DNA from: Lyngbya sp. PCC 8106
GTDB lineage: Bacteria > Cyanobacteriota > Cyanobacteriia > Cyanobacteriales > Microcoleaceae
NCBI RefSeq assembly: GCF_000169095.1
Contig: NZ_AAVU01000005.1
Location: 62,001 to 126,000, forward strand
DNA length: 64,000 nucleotides
Direction: 5' to 3'
Shown: positions 15,496 to 24,369 of the stretch, one piece after another
Layout: each line of letters begins with the position of its first letter
Numbering within the stretch: position 1 is the first letter of the stretch
Notes under the pieces: generated by a model
Told to the model about the DNA's origin: nothing
Seen by the model: the letters and a program-made list of their open reading frames with translations, nothing else
The model's database searches: none
Program-made: the position numbers and the translations under genes

Positions 15496-16851
15496 TTATT
15501 TTTTCTGAGAATCTATCGAACAAGTTTCAAAACTGCATTGACTAAAACGTTGTCTTCGAGAGGCGACAAATGTATAAATTTTAGGGCCAAAAGTCGATGA
15601 ACCGGGAAGATAGAGAAACAGTCGTAACGGCGACAATATTGGAATATACCGCAAAATTTCTCGAAAGGCAAAAAATCCTTTTCTGACCGATCCATTCGGT
15701 AAAATCAAGTGCATTTCCTCTAAACAAGCTTGCAATGAAATTTGAGGATGAGTTTCCGCGAGAGTTTGCCAACGTTTTTCTAAATCACTGTAAATAATAC
15801 AGTTAAACCAATCAAAGTAACACAAAACTGTCATTGAACGAATGCAGAGAGGACACTGACCGTCATAGAGAATTTCTGGCTTATTGTTTGAAGTCGAAGA
15901 CCAGGGACGAGTAGTGAAGTTTTGAACAATAGAAGCCCAAGGAATAAACACTGCATAAAGAGCAATAAACTGGAAGAAAGGCGCTCTCTGGGCTAAATAA
16001 ATACCGATATGAAAAGACGCTCCTAAAGGAATATAAATCCAGACTAGCTTCGGAAAAATAAGCACTAAAAAGAAAGTAGCCTCAAACCAAACAGCCATAA
16101 AGGAAGAAAGTACAGCCATAGTATGATTATGGGCTAACCAAACTCCCAAATCACTTCCCCATCTCAAACCATCCGATAGTAAATAGTATTGTAGTGTGTA
16201 CCCGTTAAACCAATCAAATCCATCATTCGTTAGTTTAGCTAGTCCTGCACTCAGATAAACCAATGCAAACATCCACTGAATGAACAGTAGTGGCCATCGG
16301 GAAAAACTGCTATTTTCATTGATGATATTAAAAGTTTCAAACTTCCGTTGATTGTGGTTAAATCTAATCCTTTTTACAATGTCATCAACAGATAAAACTC
16401 GACCACATGGACTCAGTGCAAGGACAAATAGAGCCATCATCATTAAAGCTTCAGGATGATGATATTTCCCAAAAGAGTAGAGATATTCTTGCGTCCAGAG
16501 ACAGCCAAGAGAAAACGGAATTAAACTCCAGTTTGTTTTAAAACCCAATAAGGCAAAAACACCTGTTACCACTGTAATCCCATAAATAATACATAGAAAA
16601 ATATCCGATGGGGGTTGATTCGAGCCAAAAGGTAAAGTTAGTAATTGAACAAAAGGTAAAGGATTATAAACGGCTCCTGGCCATGAAGCTCGCTCAAAAA
16701 GCCCATTTAGATAGTTAGGTTGGAGAATTAGGAAAAGTTGAAAGCTAACAAAAATAATTCTACAAATGGCAAGATTAAACAGGGGAGCTGGCTCAAACCA
16801 GTAAGCGTTCCATGCGGCTATAATTGAGTTTTGATGATGTTGTAATCTCAT
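15496..16851 (-). CDS. HTTM (gamma-carboxylase-like) membrane protein fused to a DCC thioredoxin-like domain
   Basis: This is a 451-residue fusion. Residues 20-310 are a multi-helix HTTM domain, homologous to the membrane part of vitamin K-dependent gamma-glutamyl carboxylase. K206 in SAGLAKLTNDGFDWFNGYT matches the catalytic base Lys218 of human GGCX (AGVKKLDADW). H131/H132 before RVLSVDD match His160, and H281 in GASFHIGIY matches the region of His287. Residues 325-451 are a DCC1-like domain with the redox motif YDGQCPLC (C333, C336). It is the last gene of a three-gene run after NDH-2 and a small membrane protein, 14 bases behind the latter. Carboxylase activity is inference; the soluble substrate-binding domain of GGCX is absent, and a pure redox role is the alternative. 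Confidence 0.85.
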   Translation of the reverse strand: MRLQHHQNSIIAAWNAYWFEPAPLFNLAICRIIFVSFQLFLILQPNYLNGLFERASWPGAVYNPLPFVQLLTLPFGSNQPPSDIFLCIIYGITVVTGVFALLGFKTNWSLIPFSLGCLWTQEYLYSFGKYHHPEALMMMALFVLALSPCGRVLSVDDIVKRIRFNHNQRKFETFNIINENSSFSRWPLLFIQWMFALVYLSAGLAKLTNDGFDWFNGYTLQYYLLSDGLRWGSDLGVWLAHNHTMAVLSSFMAVWFEATFFLVLIFPKLVWIYIPLGASFHIGIYLAQRAPFFQFIALYAVFIPWASIVQNFTTRPWSSTSNNKPEILYDGQCPLCIRSMTVLCYFDWFNCIIYSDLEKRWQTLAETHPQISLQACLEEMHLILPNGSVRKGFFAFREILRYIPILSPLRLFLYLPGSSTFGPKIYTFVASRRQRFSQCSFETCSIDSQKK

Positions 16852-16865
16852 AATTTTTCTCCAGA

Positions 16866-17363
16866 TTATTTTTTAAATATAGTTTTAGTAAGACTTTGAG
16901 GAAGAATTTCAATTCCGTCTTTAGTAATTTGATAAGTGTCAATATTTAAAAAGAGTTCCTGAATTTGCTTTCCATTTTTAGCTTCATACATTTTGAGAAC
17001 TTCCGATAATGTCTTGTCATCTTTTTCTAGATTACCAGCATAGGTTTTAAATTTGTAATCTTTTACTCCGAGTGATTTATGGTCAAAAACTGCTTCTGTT
17101 CCATCCGTTAATTTAGCCATAAGCGTATGCTTTTTAACAGTTTCTCCTTCATACTTAGCACTACTATACATTGCATAGGATAAAAAAGGATAAAGTACCG
17201 GATCACAACCTACATTAACAACCGCAGGTAAAAATGAAAAAATATTTCCTAAGCAAAATAATCTAACCGCAGCCCCTGCTTGGACAATTATACACAGAAG
17301 AATAAAAGGAGAGATAAGCTTCTTTGCATTTTTTTCGAGATTTATTGAGAGTGCTGTTTTCAT
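16866..17363 (-). CDS. Hypothetical membrane protein of the HTTM operon
   Basis: I do not recognise a named family. The protein has 165 residues: a basic N-tail, a membrane helix at about 17-36 (LISPFILLCIIVQAGAAVRL), a second hydrophobic stretch at 39-52 and a partly hydrophobic loop, then a soluble C-terminal domain of about 95 residues (TLMAKLTDGTEAVFDHKSLG onward) rich in Lys and Asp. Four cysteines lie in or near the membrane part (23, 36, 52 region). It sits between NDH-2 (55 bases) and HTTM-DCC (14 bases) on one strand, so it is very likely co-transcribed and a partner of the HTTM protein. Confidence 0.75.
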   Translation of the reverse strand: MKTALSINLEKNAKKLISPFILLCIIVQAGAAVRLFCLGNIFSFLPAVVNVGCDPVLYPFLSYAMYSSAKYEGETVKKHTLMAKLTDGTEAVFDHKSLGVKDYKFKTYAGNLEKDDKTLSEVLKMYEAKNGKQIQELFLNIDTYQITKDGIEILPQSLTKTIFKK

Positions 17364-17418
17364 TGTTGTTTCCTATATGAATACTGTTTTTGTGAAAAAT
17401 ACTTAAATAGAGACAGAA

Positions 17419-18696
17419 CTAAAAAAAGAATGATAGTGCTTTTCTGAATTTAGAAAGTCCTTGTCCTAACTCTTGAGTTAATATTTGAAAGCCTTTTAAG
17501 CCTAAGTGTTTTAATCGATAACAAACGACTTCATAACGATGGGAAATTGTAGGCATTCTGAGAAGAATATAAACACATTTTCGACTAAGACAAGCGATAA
17601 ATCCTGTGAGTTCAATCCCAAAACTAGATACAGTTGCTGCGTGAATTCCTAATGTTAACATTTGTCCTAAATGTAAATAATGGAATGCTCGTAATGGCTG
17701 TTTCTCAATTGCTAATTTGAGATTTTTAGCCGCACAATTTCCTTGCTGAAATGCAGCTTGAGCGGTTGTGGGAACTTGTTCGTCTCGGCGATTGCGTATA
17801 TCTGCTAAATCACCCAAAGCAAAGACTTCAGGATAATCAAGCAGTTGTAATGTAGGTTGAGTCAGGAGTTGTCCTCGGCTATTATGTTTACACTCAAGAA
17901 AATACAGCCATTCTCTAGCTTGAGTTCCCATCGTTCCAATCACTAAATCAATAGGAGTAGTATAGATTTGATCGCCTTGTGTCAGAGTCAAAGAATCCTC
18001 ATCTAACGCATTCACTTTTGTTTCAAACTTGACTTGAACACCACGAGAAATCAGCGATTGGTAGGCTACTTTTTGGCAAGATGTAGAAAAGTTTTTAAGA
18101 ATTGTTTTACCTCGAATAATCAAGGAAATCTCCCCTCGTTCTCCCAAACGATCTACTAATTTACCTGCTAATTCGACTGCATTTGCACCACCTCCAATAA
18201 TTCCGACTCGAATTTTAGACTGGATAGAATTTTCAAGAATATGTAGTTTATCCTGCAAACGTATCGCATCTTCTAGGGTTCGGAAAGCATAAGTATAAGT
18301 TGGGACACCTGAAACGGTATCAGAATAGCTTCGTCTGCCAACTGCTAACACTAAATAATCGTACAATAAAGGATCGCCATCTTGCAGTTGAATTTGATGT
18401 TCTTGTAAATCAATCCCTTTTACAGTTCCTTGATGAAATTTAATATCTGTATCCATCAATAACTTTTGAAAGGAGGGAGCTACTTCCCAGGTTTGGAGTT
18501 CTCCGGTAATTAATTCATAGAGAAAAGGAGTAAAGAGAAAGCGATCTTTTTGATCGATTAGAATAATTTCCGGCTTTTTCCCTTTAGACCAAGATAGACG
18601 ATCTAAGTACAAGGCTGTATATAATCCAGCAAAGCCACCACCGAGAATACAAATTCGGCTTGAAGTTCTGTACTCAGATTTGCCAACTTGCAACAT
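17419..18696 (-). CDS. Type II NAD(P)H dehydrogenase (NDH-2), FAD-dependent
   Basis: This is a single-subunit quinone reductase that passes electrons from NAD(P)H to a membrane quinone without pumping protons. The first dinucleotide-binding site is GGGFAGLYTALYL near the start, the second is GIIGGGANAVELAG mid-protein, and the FAD segment is EVFALGDLADI. The C-terminal 60 residues are amphipathic, fitting membrane association. I chose the ATG at 18696 (LQVGKSEYR); a TTG 48 bases upstream gives a longer reading but is a weak start. It is the first gene of a run with a small membrane protein and the HTTM-DCC fusion. In this setting it may supply reduced phylloquinone or plastoquinone to the HTTM protein; that link is inference. 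Confidence 0.9.
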   Translation of the reverse strand: MLQVGKSEYRTSSRICILGGGFAGLYTALYLDRLSWSKGKKPEIILIDQKDRFLFTPFLYELITGELQTWEVAPSFQKLLMDTDIKFHQGTVKGIDLQEHQIQLQDGDPLLYDYLVLAVGRRSYSDTVSGVPTYTYAFRTLEDAIRLQDKLHILENSIQSKIRVGIIGGGANAVELAGKLVDRLGERGEISLIIRGKTILKNFSTSCQKVAYQSLISRGVQVKFETKVNALDEDSLTLTQGDQIYTTPIDLVIGTMGTQAREWLYFLECKHNSRGQLLTQPTLQLLDYPEVFALGDLADIRNRRDEQVPTTAQAAFQQGNCAAKNLKLAIEKQPLRAFHYLHLGQMLTLGIHAATVSSFGIELTGFIACLSRKCVYILLRMPTISHRYEVVCYRLKHLGLKGFQILTQELGQGLSKFRKALSFFF

Positions 18697-19221
18697 ATAT
18701 ACAGTTCCTATCAGGAGAGGATACGAGTCAAAAAGATTAAACAATATAATTGAATGTATCTTGTTAACAGGACTAAATTAAAGGTATTTATGTAAAGTTA
18801 TCAAGAAATAAATGTAAAGCTTTCGTAAAATTTGTATAAATTGTTTTAAAAGCCAACTATTTAATAGAAATCATCAGAAAATCCTTAAGTATTTCCCCCT
18901 AAATCTAGATACTTTAATCTCTAGATAACAGACTATATAAATAAATCATCCTTTTCGTAGAAGGGATTTAATTTTAGCTCAATGGTTTTTCATAAATCAT
19001 TTTATGATGGTACCTTTTAGAGATGGATTGCGAGTTTTCAATTCGGATAAAACCTTGACTTAATCCTCTCATCAGTAGACTGTCCATCAATCTATTTGTT
19101 CGGAATGAGAAGTGATCGCATTTCTCCGCCTGAGACCTTGTGGCTTCAGCCCTTTCTATCTTCCCTCAAATTTATTGCAGCTTATGGACTGAGTTGTGTT
19201 ATAATAGAATACTAGCAACCA
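18697..19221. other. Gene-free spacer before tRNA-Leu
   Basis: No gene seen. It holds the promoter region of the NDH-2 operon (minus strand, AT-rich near 18770-18900) and the leader of tRNA-Leu (plus strand; a TATAATAG element at 19199-19206 is a good -10 candidate). The middle is AT-rich with short direct repeats of CTAGATA near 18905 and 18922. Confidence 0.5.
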
Positions 19222-19303
19222 GCGGACGTGGCGGAATTGGTAGACGCGCTAGATTTAGGTTCTAGTACCGTAAGGTGTGAAGGTTCAAGTCCTTTCGTCC
19301 GCA
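19222..19303 (+). tRNA. tRNA-Leu (UAG anticodon)
   Basis: The acceptor stem GCGGACG pairs with CGTCCGC, the discriminator base is A, and the anticodon stem CTAGA/TCTAG encloses TTTAGGT with anticodon TAG. It has the long variable arm of class II tRNAs (TACCGTAAGGTG) and the GGTTCAAGTCC T-arm. CCA is not encoded. It has 82 bases and reads CUA codons. Confidence 0.96.
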
Positions 19304-19660
19304 CTTACCTTAAACCCTTGTAAATACGTTATTTCAAGTTTTTACTCAGTTTGAGTTACTTGCTTTTTACCCAATAATTACCCAGACTACAAGAGTCTTG
19401 TCCATTAAAGAATTAATCGTCAGTTTTGCATTATAAGCTAACATTTCTCCCACTCGTTCCAATCATCCAGAAACGGGACGCAGGGGAAGACATCATCTAT
19501 CAGCTATATAACTTGGTCAAGTGAACGTAGAAGTAACGATATCTGATCTAAGTTTAATACAAATCTGACAATTTTTCAACACTAAAGCGAGTTTTCGCGG
19601 GTGTATTAAAAAAATCAAAACACCCACAAAAATTTTATTTTTTCAGTTTTAAAATAACAA
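19304..19660. other. Gene-free spacer between tRNA-Leu and glmS; contains a stem-loop
   Basis: No gene supported. A stem GGGTGT (19599-19604) / ACACCC (19620-19625) with an A/T loop lies 35 bases past the glmS stop and is followed on the plus strand by ACAAAAATTTTATTTTTTC. It may act as a two-way terminator. I looked for an integrase or a repeated tRNA 3' end that would mark an integrated element and did not find one. Confidence 0.4.
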
Positions 19661-21604
19661 CTATTCAACTGTTACCGACTTTGCTAAATTACGAGGTTGA
19701 TCGACATCTAAACCCCGACGAGCAGCAATATAATAAGCCAAGAGTTGTAACGGAATCACGGCTAAAATAGGTGACAACAATTCATCGACAAAAGGAACAG
19801 GTAAAATATCATCAAAAACATCCGATTCTTCTAAAGTTTCTTTTGCTGTTACCCCAATTAAATGGGCATCTCTGGCTTTAGCTTCTTGGGCATTAGAAAT
19901 CACCTTTTCATACACACTTCCAGGCATTGCGATCGCCACAACAGGCACATCTTTATCTAATAATGCGATTGGCCCGTGTTTCATCTCTCCAGCGGGATAA
20001 CCTTCGGCATGAATATAACTAATTTCTTTGAGTTTTAACGCGCCTTCTAAGGCAATTGGAAAATTAATTCCTCGCCCTAAAAATATAAAGTCTTTCGTAT
20101 CCGTAAACCGATGAGAAAACTCCTCAATTTTAGTCCCTTGAGTATTTAAAATCAGTTCAATTTGAGACGGCAGTTTTCGCAAGCCTTTAATCAATTCTTG
20201 GACGCGAGATTGAGATAACGTTTTACGTCGCCACGCCAAATCAATGGCTAAGAGATAAAAAGCAATAACCTGGGCTGTAAACGTCTTCGTAGCTGCCACC
20301 CCAATTTCAATACCTGCACGAGTATTAATCAGATGAGGGACTAATTGACCGAGTGAACTTTCCGTGCGATTTGTAATCCCTAATAATCGAGGTTTAAACT
20401 GAGTCGGTGCATTTAAACGACGCTGCTTTTCCATCGATAAAGCCGCTAAAGTATCGGCCGTTTCTCCCGATTGAGTTACACCAATAATGAGTGTATTGGG
20501 TCTGAGCGGCGAAGGTGCATAACGCGCTTCAGAAGCATATTCTACAGTTGTGGGTAAATCAGCTAATTGTTCGAGTAAATATTTCCCGACTAAACTAGCG
20601 TGCCAACTGGTACCACAAGCAAGAATCTGGACTTGTTCGAGATTTTCTAATAGTTCATCAGGTAAACCCAACTCAATCGGGGATTGGTTTATCTCTACAG
20701 TTGCTGGATGTAACTGATCCGTTTTTTGGGGATCAAATTCAATATCCCAATTGTTATTAATATAAGCTTGTAAACAATCTCGCACCACTCCCGGTTGCTC
20801 GTGAATTTCTTTGAGCATAAAATGTTTAAAGGAGTGTTTCTCCACCAGAGTTGGACTCACATCCAGAATCCGAGGCATTTTATTGAGACGTTCCCCTGCA
20901 AAGCTATAAACCTCAACACCCAAATAGGTTAAACGGGCGAGTTCACCATTTTCTAAACTCAGAACCGTTTGCGTATAAGGAACTAAAGCAGGCGTATCAG
21001 AAGCACAGAAAAATTCCCCTTGACCTAAACCAATAGAAAGGGGTGCCTGTTGACGAGCGACAATTAATTCATTCGGAAAATCTGCACAAATAACTGCAAT
21101 AGCAAAAGCACCTTTGAGTCGGTTCACTACACATCGAACTGCTTCAACAAAAGTAGAAGGAGAACAAACAGCATTCTCAGCAGACGGTTCAGACAGATAT
21201 TCAGCAATTAAATGAGGAATAACTTCAGTATCGGTATCTGATTTGAACTCATATCCTTTGCTTTTGAGTTCTTCTCGTAATTCACGATAATTTTCGATAA
21301 TCCCATTTTGAACCACCGCAACTTTACCATCAGGAGAAAGATGAGGGTGAGCATTGCGTTCTTCCGGTTTTCCGTGAGTCGCCCAACGAGTATGACCAAT
21401 CCCGATATTCGCTAACATTTCTGTGCTGGCGAGTTTGTTACGAAGGTTATAGAGTTTACCTTTGGCTCGAATTTGACGAATTTTACCATCGGAAACCGTT
21501 GCGAGTCCGGCGGAGTCATAGCCCCGATATTCAAGTTTTTCTAAGCCACTCAACAGAATTTCAGTAGCGGTTTGAGTTCCGATATAACCAACAATTCCAC
21601 ACAT
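19661..21604 (-). CDS. glmS: Glutamine-fructose-6-phosphate aminotransferase (isomerising)
   Basis: The enzyme makes glucosamine 6-phosphate from fructose 6-phosphate and glutamine, the first step to UDP-GlcNAc for peptidoglycan and lipopolysaccharide. The N-terminal glutaminase begins directly with the nucleophile C2 (MCGIVGYIG), with HTRWATHG and NGIIENY. Two SIS sugar-isomerase domains follow (ILACGTSWHASLVGKYL; FLGRGINFPIALEGALKLKE), and the C-terminus is KSVTVE, as usual. It has 647 residues, slightly longer than the usual 610-630, due to inserts near LSEPSAENAVCSPS and QLHPATVEINQ. No glmS ribozyme-like leader is seen upstream. Confidence 0.98.
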   Translation of the reverse strand: MCGIVGYIGTQTATEILLSGLEKLEYRGYDSAGLATVSDGKIRQIRAKGKLYNLRNKLASTEMLANIGIGHTRWATHGKPEERNAHPHLSPDGKVAVVQNGIIENYRELREELKSKGYEFKSDTDTEVIPHLIAEYLSEPSAENAVCSPSTFVEAVRCVVNRLKGAFAIAVICADFPNELIVARQQAPLSIGLGQGEFFCASDTPALVPYTQTVLSLENGELARLTYLGVEVYSFAGERLNKMPRILDVSPTLVEKHSFKHFMLKEIHEQPGVVRDCLQAYINNNWDIEFDPQKTDQLHPATVEINQSPIELGLPDELLENLEQVQILACGTSWHASLVGKYLLEQLADLPTTVEYASEARYAPSPLRPNTLIIGVTQSGETADTLAALSMEKQRRLNAPTQFKPRLLGITNRTESSLGQLVPHLINTRAGIEIGVAATKTFTAQVIAFYLLAIDLAWRRKTLSQSRVQELIKGLRKLPSQIELILNTQGTKIEEFSHRFTDTKDFIFLGRGINFPIALEGALKLKEISYIHAEGYPAGEMKHGPIALLDKDVPVVAIAMPGSVYEKVISNAQEAKARDAHLIGVTAKETLEESDVFDDILPVPFVDELLSPILAVIPLQLLAYYIAARRGLDVDQPRNLAKSVTVE

Positions 21605-21999
21605 CTGGGTTTGTTAACTCCTACGAAGAATAAATTTAGATACAAATCAAGAAACGGAGTAAACTACAACATCTCGGATTCTGTTTACGCCAATTGTTGC
21701 ACCAGATGGGATATAGATCAGGAATATGTATTGATGAATCCGTGACCCTGTTGCTTTTTCCCCCGTTTCGATTCAGTTTGGATAAGCCTAGTTCACTATA
21801 CTGCGGAAATTTCAGGAATCAGGTTTGGACTGATTCTAACTTAAGCTACGGGTTTGATGGTCAAACGTCAAGTTTCTTCATCGCGAAATGCGGTCATCAC
21901 CGGAGTACCGATGACTTGAGATCTCTTAACATTCGCGACAAATGACTGTTTGGGAGATGGGGAGATCGGGAAATGGGGAGATTTTGACTTCTTATATAA
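21605..21999. other. Gene-free spacer with a G-quadruplex-type motif
   Basis: No convincing gene. Four G-runs (GGG, GGGG, GGG, GGGG) at 21952-21978 with loops of 4-5 bases fit the canonical quadruplex pattern on the plus strand. The motif is of the same GGGGAGAT type as the dispersed repeats at 12.6 kb and 48.2 kb. An 83-codon open frame at 21694-21945 has no family resemblance and overlaps the glmS promoter region. Confidence 0.5.
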
Positions 22000-22029
22000 A
22001 TAGAGAGGAAGTGTATTCTCCCTCTCTAT
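22000..22029 (-). terminator. Terminator stem-loop after psaC
   Basis: ATAGAGAGG (22000-22008) and CCTCTCTAT (22021-22029) form a perfect 9-base stem with a 12-base loop about 70 bases past the psaC stop. On the minus strand it is followed by TTATATAAG, a weak T-run. Confidence 0.65.
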
Positions 22030-22096
22030 AACTATCACGCCTAGAAATGGCGGATGAAAAATAAGTTCAGATGAACTGTTGGTCAGTTTTAGATGC

Positions 22097-22342
22097 TTAG
22101 TAAGCCAGACCCATACTACGGGTCGTTTCAGGTCCGAGATAGACCCGAATGCTTAGGAAGTCAGTCGGACAAGCTGTTTCACAGCGCTTGCAACCCACAC
22201 AGTCTTCTGTACGGGGAGAAGATGCGATTTGACTCGCTTTACAACCGTCCCAGGGAACCATTTCAAGAACATCTAGGGGACAAGCCCGAACGCACTGAGT
22301 GCAACCAATACAGGTATCGTAAATTTTGACTGAATGAGACAT
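22097..22342 (-). CDS. psaC: Photosystem I iron-sulfur subunit PsaC
   Basis: PsaC carries the terminal electron acceptors FA and FB on the stromal side of photosystem I and passes electrons to ferredoxin or flavodoxin. It has 81 residues, the invariant length. Two cluster motifs are seen: CIGCTQCVRACP (residues 11-22) and CVGCKRCETACP (48-59). The C-terminus GPETTRSMGLAY is the conserved PsaA/PsaB-docking end. An SD (GGAG) lies about ten bases before the ATG. Its leader contains a stem-loop, and a stem-loop terminator follows. Confidence 0.99.
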   Translation of the reverse strand: MSHSVKIYDTCIGCTQCVRACPLDVLEMVPWDGCKASQIASSPRTEDCVGCKRCETACPTDFLSIRVYLGPETTRSMGLAY

Positions 22343-22377
22343 TGAATAAGTTCTCCAAAGGATCTCAAGTTTGACAG

Positions 22378-22397
22378 AATCTACAACGGTGTAGATT
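22378..22397 (-). promoter_or_regulatory. Inverted repeat in the psaC leader
   Basis: AATCTAC (22378-22384) and GTAGATT (22391-22397), a perfect 7-base inverted repeat with a six-base spacer, lies 35 bases upstream of the psaC ATG. It could be an operator or a 5' UTR hairpin affecting mRNA stability. No regulator is identifiable. Confidence 0.35.
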
Positions 22398-22633
22398 TTA
22401 TGACAAGTTCTAGAGCTGAATTATCGTATATATTCCGTCACTTTACCCTAGTGTTTAGCACGCAAGATACACAAGGCGATAAAACTTTAGACTCCGTAAT
22501 ATTATGTTCGGGGCGAGGGGCAGGGTCAATCAGAGATCGTGAGGTCAGAAATCAGAAGTTCAGGAATTCACAATCATCTCGGAAACTGATCACTGTTTTC
22601 ACGGGTGACGGGTGAGTGTTAACGCTTCACTGT

Positions 22634-23542
22634 CTAAAGTCCTAACTTTTGCAAAACAGGTTGAGTCGAAACCATATGACGGTCTAAACCCAGTTTTTTC
22701 GGTTCAATCCCCAGTGCGAGCGCCACGAGTTGGGGAAGGTGTAGAATGGGCAAACCAAGCGATCGCTCAATCACCTTTTCGACTTCGGGTTGACGAGAAT
22801 CAAGATTGAGATGACACAACGGACAAGGCGTAACCATACAGTCAGCCCCTAAATCAATTGCTTCAGTAATATGGTTCCCCGCCATTTGAAACGATTGGTC
22901 AGTAGCGTAACTCGAAAGCGGCCAACCACAACATTGAGTCCGTCCGCGATAATAAACCGGAGTCGCCCCAATGGCTCGAAATACATTTTCCATCGACTCA
23001 GGTTGATGAGGATCATCATAGGGGAGAGTCGTTTGAGCGCGTAACAGATAACAGCCATAAAACGCAGCACATTTCAACCCGGATAGCTTCCGCGTCACCC
23101 GACGTTGAATTTCCTCTAAACCATAGTCTGCAACCAGCGCCCAGAGTAAGTGTTTAACCTCAGTTGTTCCGGTATAGGGTGAACAGCTTTCTTTGGCGAG
23201 TAAATGATTAATTTGTTCTAGAGAAGCCGGATCATTTTCCTGAAAGTCTTTGAGGCGTTCATCAACCCGACCAATGACGCCCTGACAAGTGCTGCAATGA
23301 GTCAACAACGGTAATTTTAGTTCTTCAGCTAAAGCAATATTACGAGCATTGACCGTATCTTCGAGAAGTTGAGAATCTTCCTTAAACGTACCTGACCCAC
23401 AGCAAGAGGCTTTCTTGAGTTCGACCAATTCAATCCCAAGAGTTTGAGTCAAAATCGCTGTAGACTGATAAAGTTCCCGACAAGCCCCTTGAGCGACACA
23501 TCCGGGAAAATAAGCGTATCTTAATTTTTGAGATTTGGACAT
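22634..23542 (-). CDS. HdrB/SdhE-like CCG-domain iron-sulfur protein
   Basis: This 302-residue protein of the heterodisulfide reductase subunit B superfamily has two cysteine-rich CCG domains. The first has FPGCVAQG near residue 14, KASCCGSGTF and HCSTCQG; the second has FYGCYLLR, RTQCCGWPLS and TPCPLCHLNLD. These bind an unusual [4Fe-4S] cluster in archaeal HdrB, and related proteins form part of succinate or glycolate dehydrogenase-type complexes. Cyanobacteria carry this gene without methanogenesis. A role in quinone-linked dehydrogenase function is plausible but not shown here. It has no membrane segment. It is divergent from acpP with about 260 bases between. Confidence 0.88.
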   Translation of the reverse strand: MSKSQKLRYAYFPGCVAQGACRELYQSTAILTQTLGIELVELKKASCCGSGTFKEDSQLLEDTVNARNIALAEELKLPLLTHCSTCQGVIGRVDERLKDFQENDPASLEQINHLLAKESCSPYTGTTEVKHLLWALVADYGLEEIQRRVTRKLSGLKCAAFYGCYLLRAQTTLPYDDPHQPESMENVFRAIGATPVYYRGRTQCCGWPLSSYATDQSFQMAGNHITEAIDLGADCMVTPCPLCHLNLDSRQPEVEKVIERSLGLPILHLPQLVALALGIEPKKLGLDRHMVSTQPVLQKLGL

Positions 23543-23803
23543 GAGGCTAGTGTTCTCCTAATCGTGCCAAACAGGGTACAACCCAGGGCAGGTTAATATA
23601 GACTCTGAGTTGGTAACATCTATCTAGATTAAACCCACCCCTACAATCCATGTTCTCTTGCAAATTCCGCGCTCGGCATAAAAAAAGAATGAAGAATGAC
23701 AAAGCTGACGGGGTAATCGTAAAAACCTAGAAATCATTAACGCAGCGATCGCGCTTTCCGATAATATGGTATACGCGGCATTCAAACCAAGGAAATAACA
23801 AGT

Positions 23804-24049
23804 ATGAGTGATACCTTTGAAAAAGTAAAAAAAATCGCAGCCGAACAACTCGGAGTTGAGGACAGCGAAGTCAAGCCTGAAGCCAACTTCGTCAACGATT
23901 TAGGAGCAGATTCCCTAGATACCGTTGAACTGGTGATGGCATTGGAAGAAGAATTTGGGATTGAAATTCCCGATGAGGCAGCCGAGAAAATTGAGACTGT
24001 ACAAGCAGCAGTAGATTATATTGACAAACAAGTCAAAGCCTCTACCTAA
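23804..24049 (+). CDS. acpP: Acyl carrier protein
   Basis: It carries growing acyl chains on a phosphopantetheine arm in type II fatty acid synthesis. It has 81 residues, mostly acidic helices. The attachment serine is S37 in DLGADSLDTVELVMALEE. A good SD (AAGGAA) precedes the ATG by nine bases. A TATAAT-like element (GATAATATGGTATA) is about 40 bases upstream. It is followed 320 bases later by fabF, the usual partner, on the same strand. Confidence 0.98.
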   Translation: MSDTFEKVKKIAAEQLGVEDSEVKPEANFVNDLGADSLDTVELVMALEEEFGIEIPDEAAEKIETVQAAVDYIDKQVKAST

Positions 24050-24369
24050 GCTATTTTCAAGCCGGATGGCATCACAAACGCTTGCTTTGAGCAACTCGCT
24101 CTCGGCGGCACCAGCTTTGACAATTCACCGGACTGACTTCCGGGTTGAACTGTGACCTGCAAGCAATAAACAGTCTCAGAACAATAAGGGAAAAAATCCC
24201 AGAGGGAGAAGCTGGTCTTGATGACTCAATAGACTTGATCTGCAAAAGTCTCACCACAGGGTTGAGAGAAAACTCCAACCCCAATACTGAGAATAACTAA
24301 CTGATAACAAATAATTGTAGAGCGCCAATGTTCTGCATTTTGGGTGGTTAACTGCTTGAAATAAAAATC
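24050..24369. other. acpP-fabF spacer
   Basis: No gene seen. The spacer is unusually long for this gene pair. A stem GGGTTG..CAACCC with inner GAG/CTC (24260-24281) is present but lacks a T-run, so it could be an attenuating hairpin that sets different levels of the two products. Confidence 0.4.

Noticed and set aside
19304..19660. Possible integration site at tRNA-Leu
   Set aside because: No integrase gene and no repeated copy of the tRNA 3' end could be found nearby.
21605..21700. glmS ribozyme in the glmS leader
   Set aside because: No glmS ribozyme core was recognised, and the ribozyme is known mainly from Firmicutes.
21694..21945. 83-codon plus-strand open frame upstream of glmS
   Set aside because: It lies in the glmS promoter region, has no SD and no resemblance to a known family.
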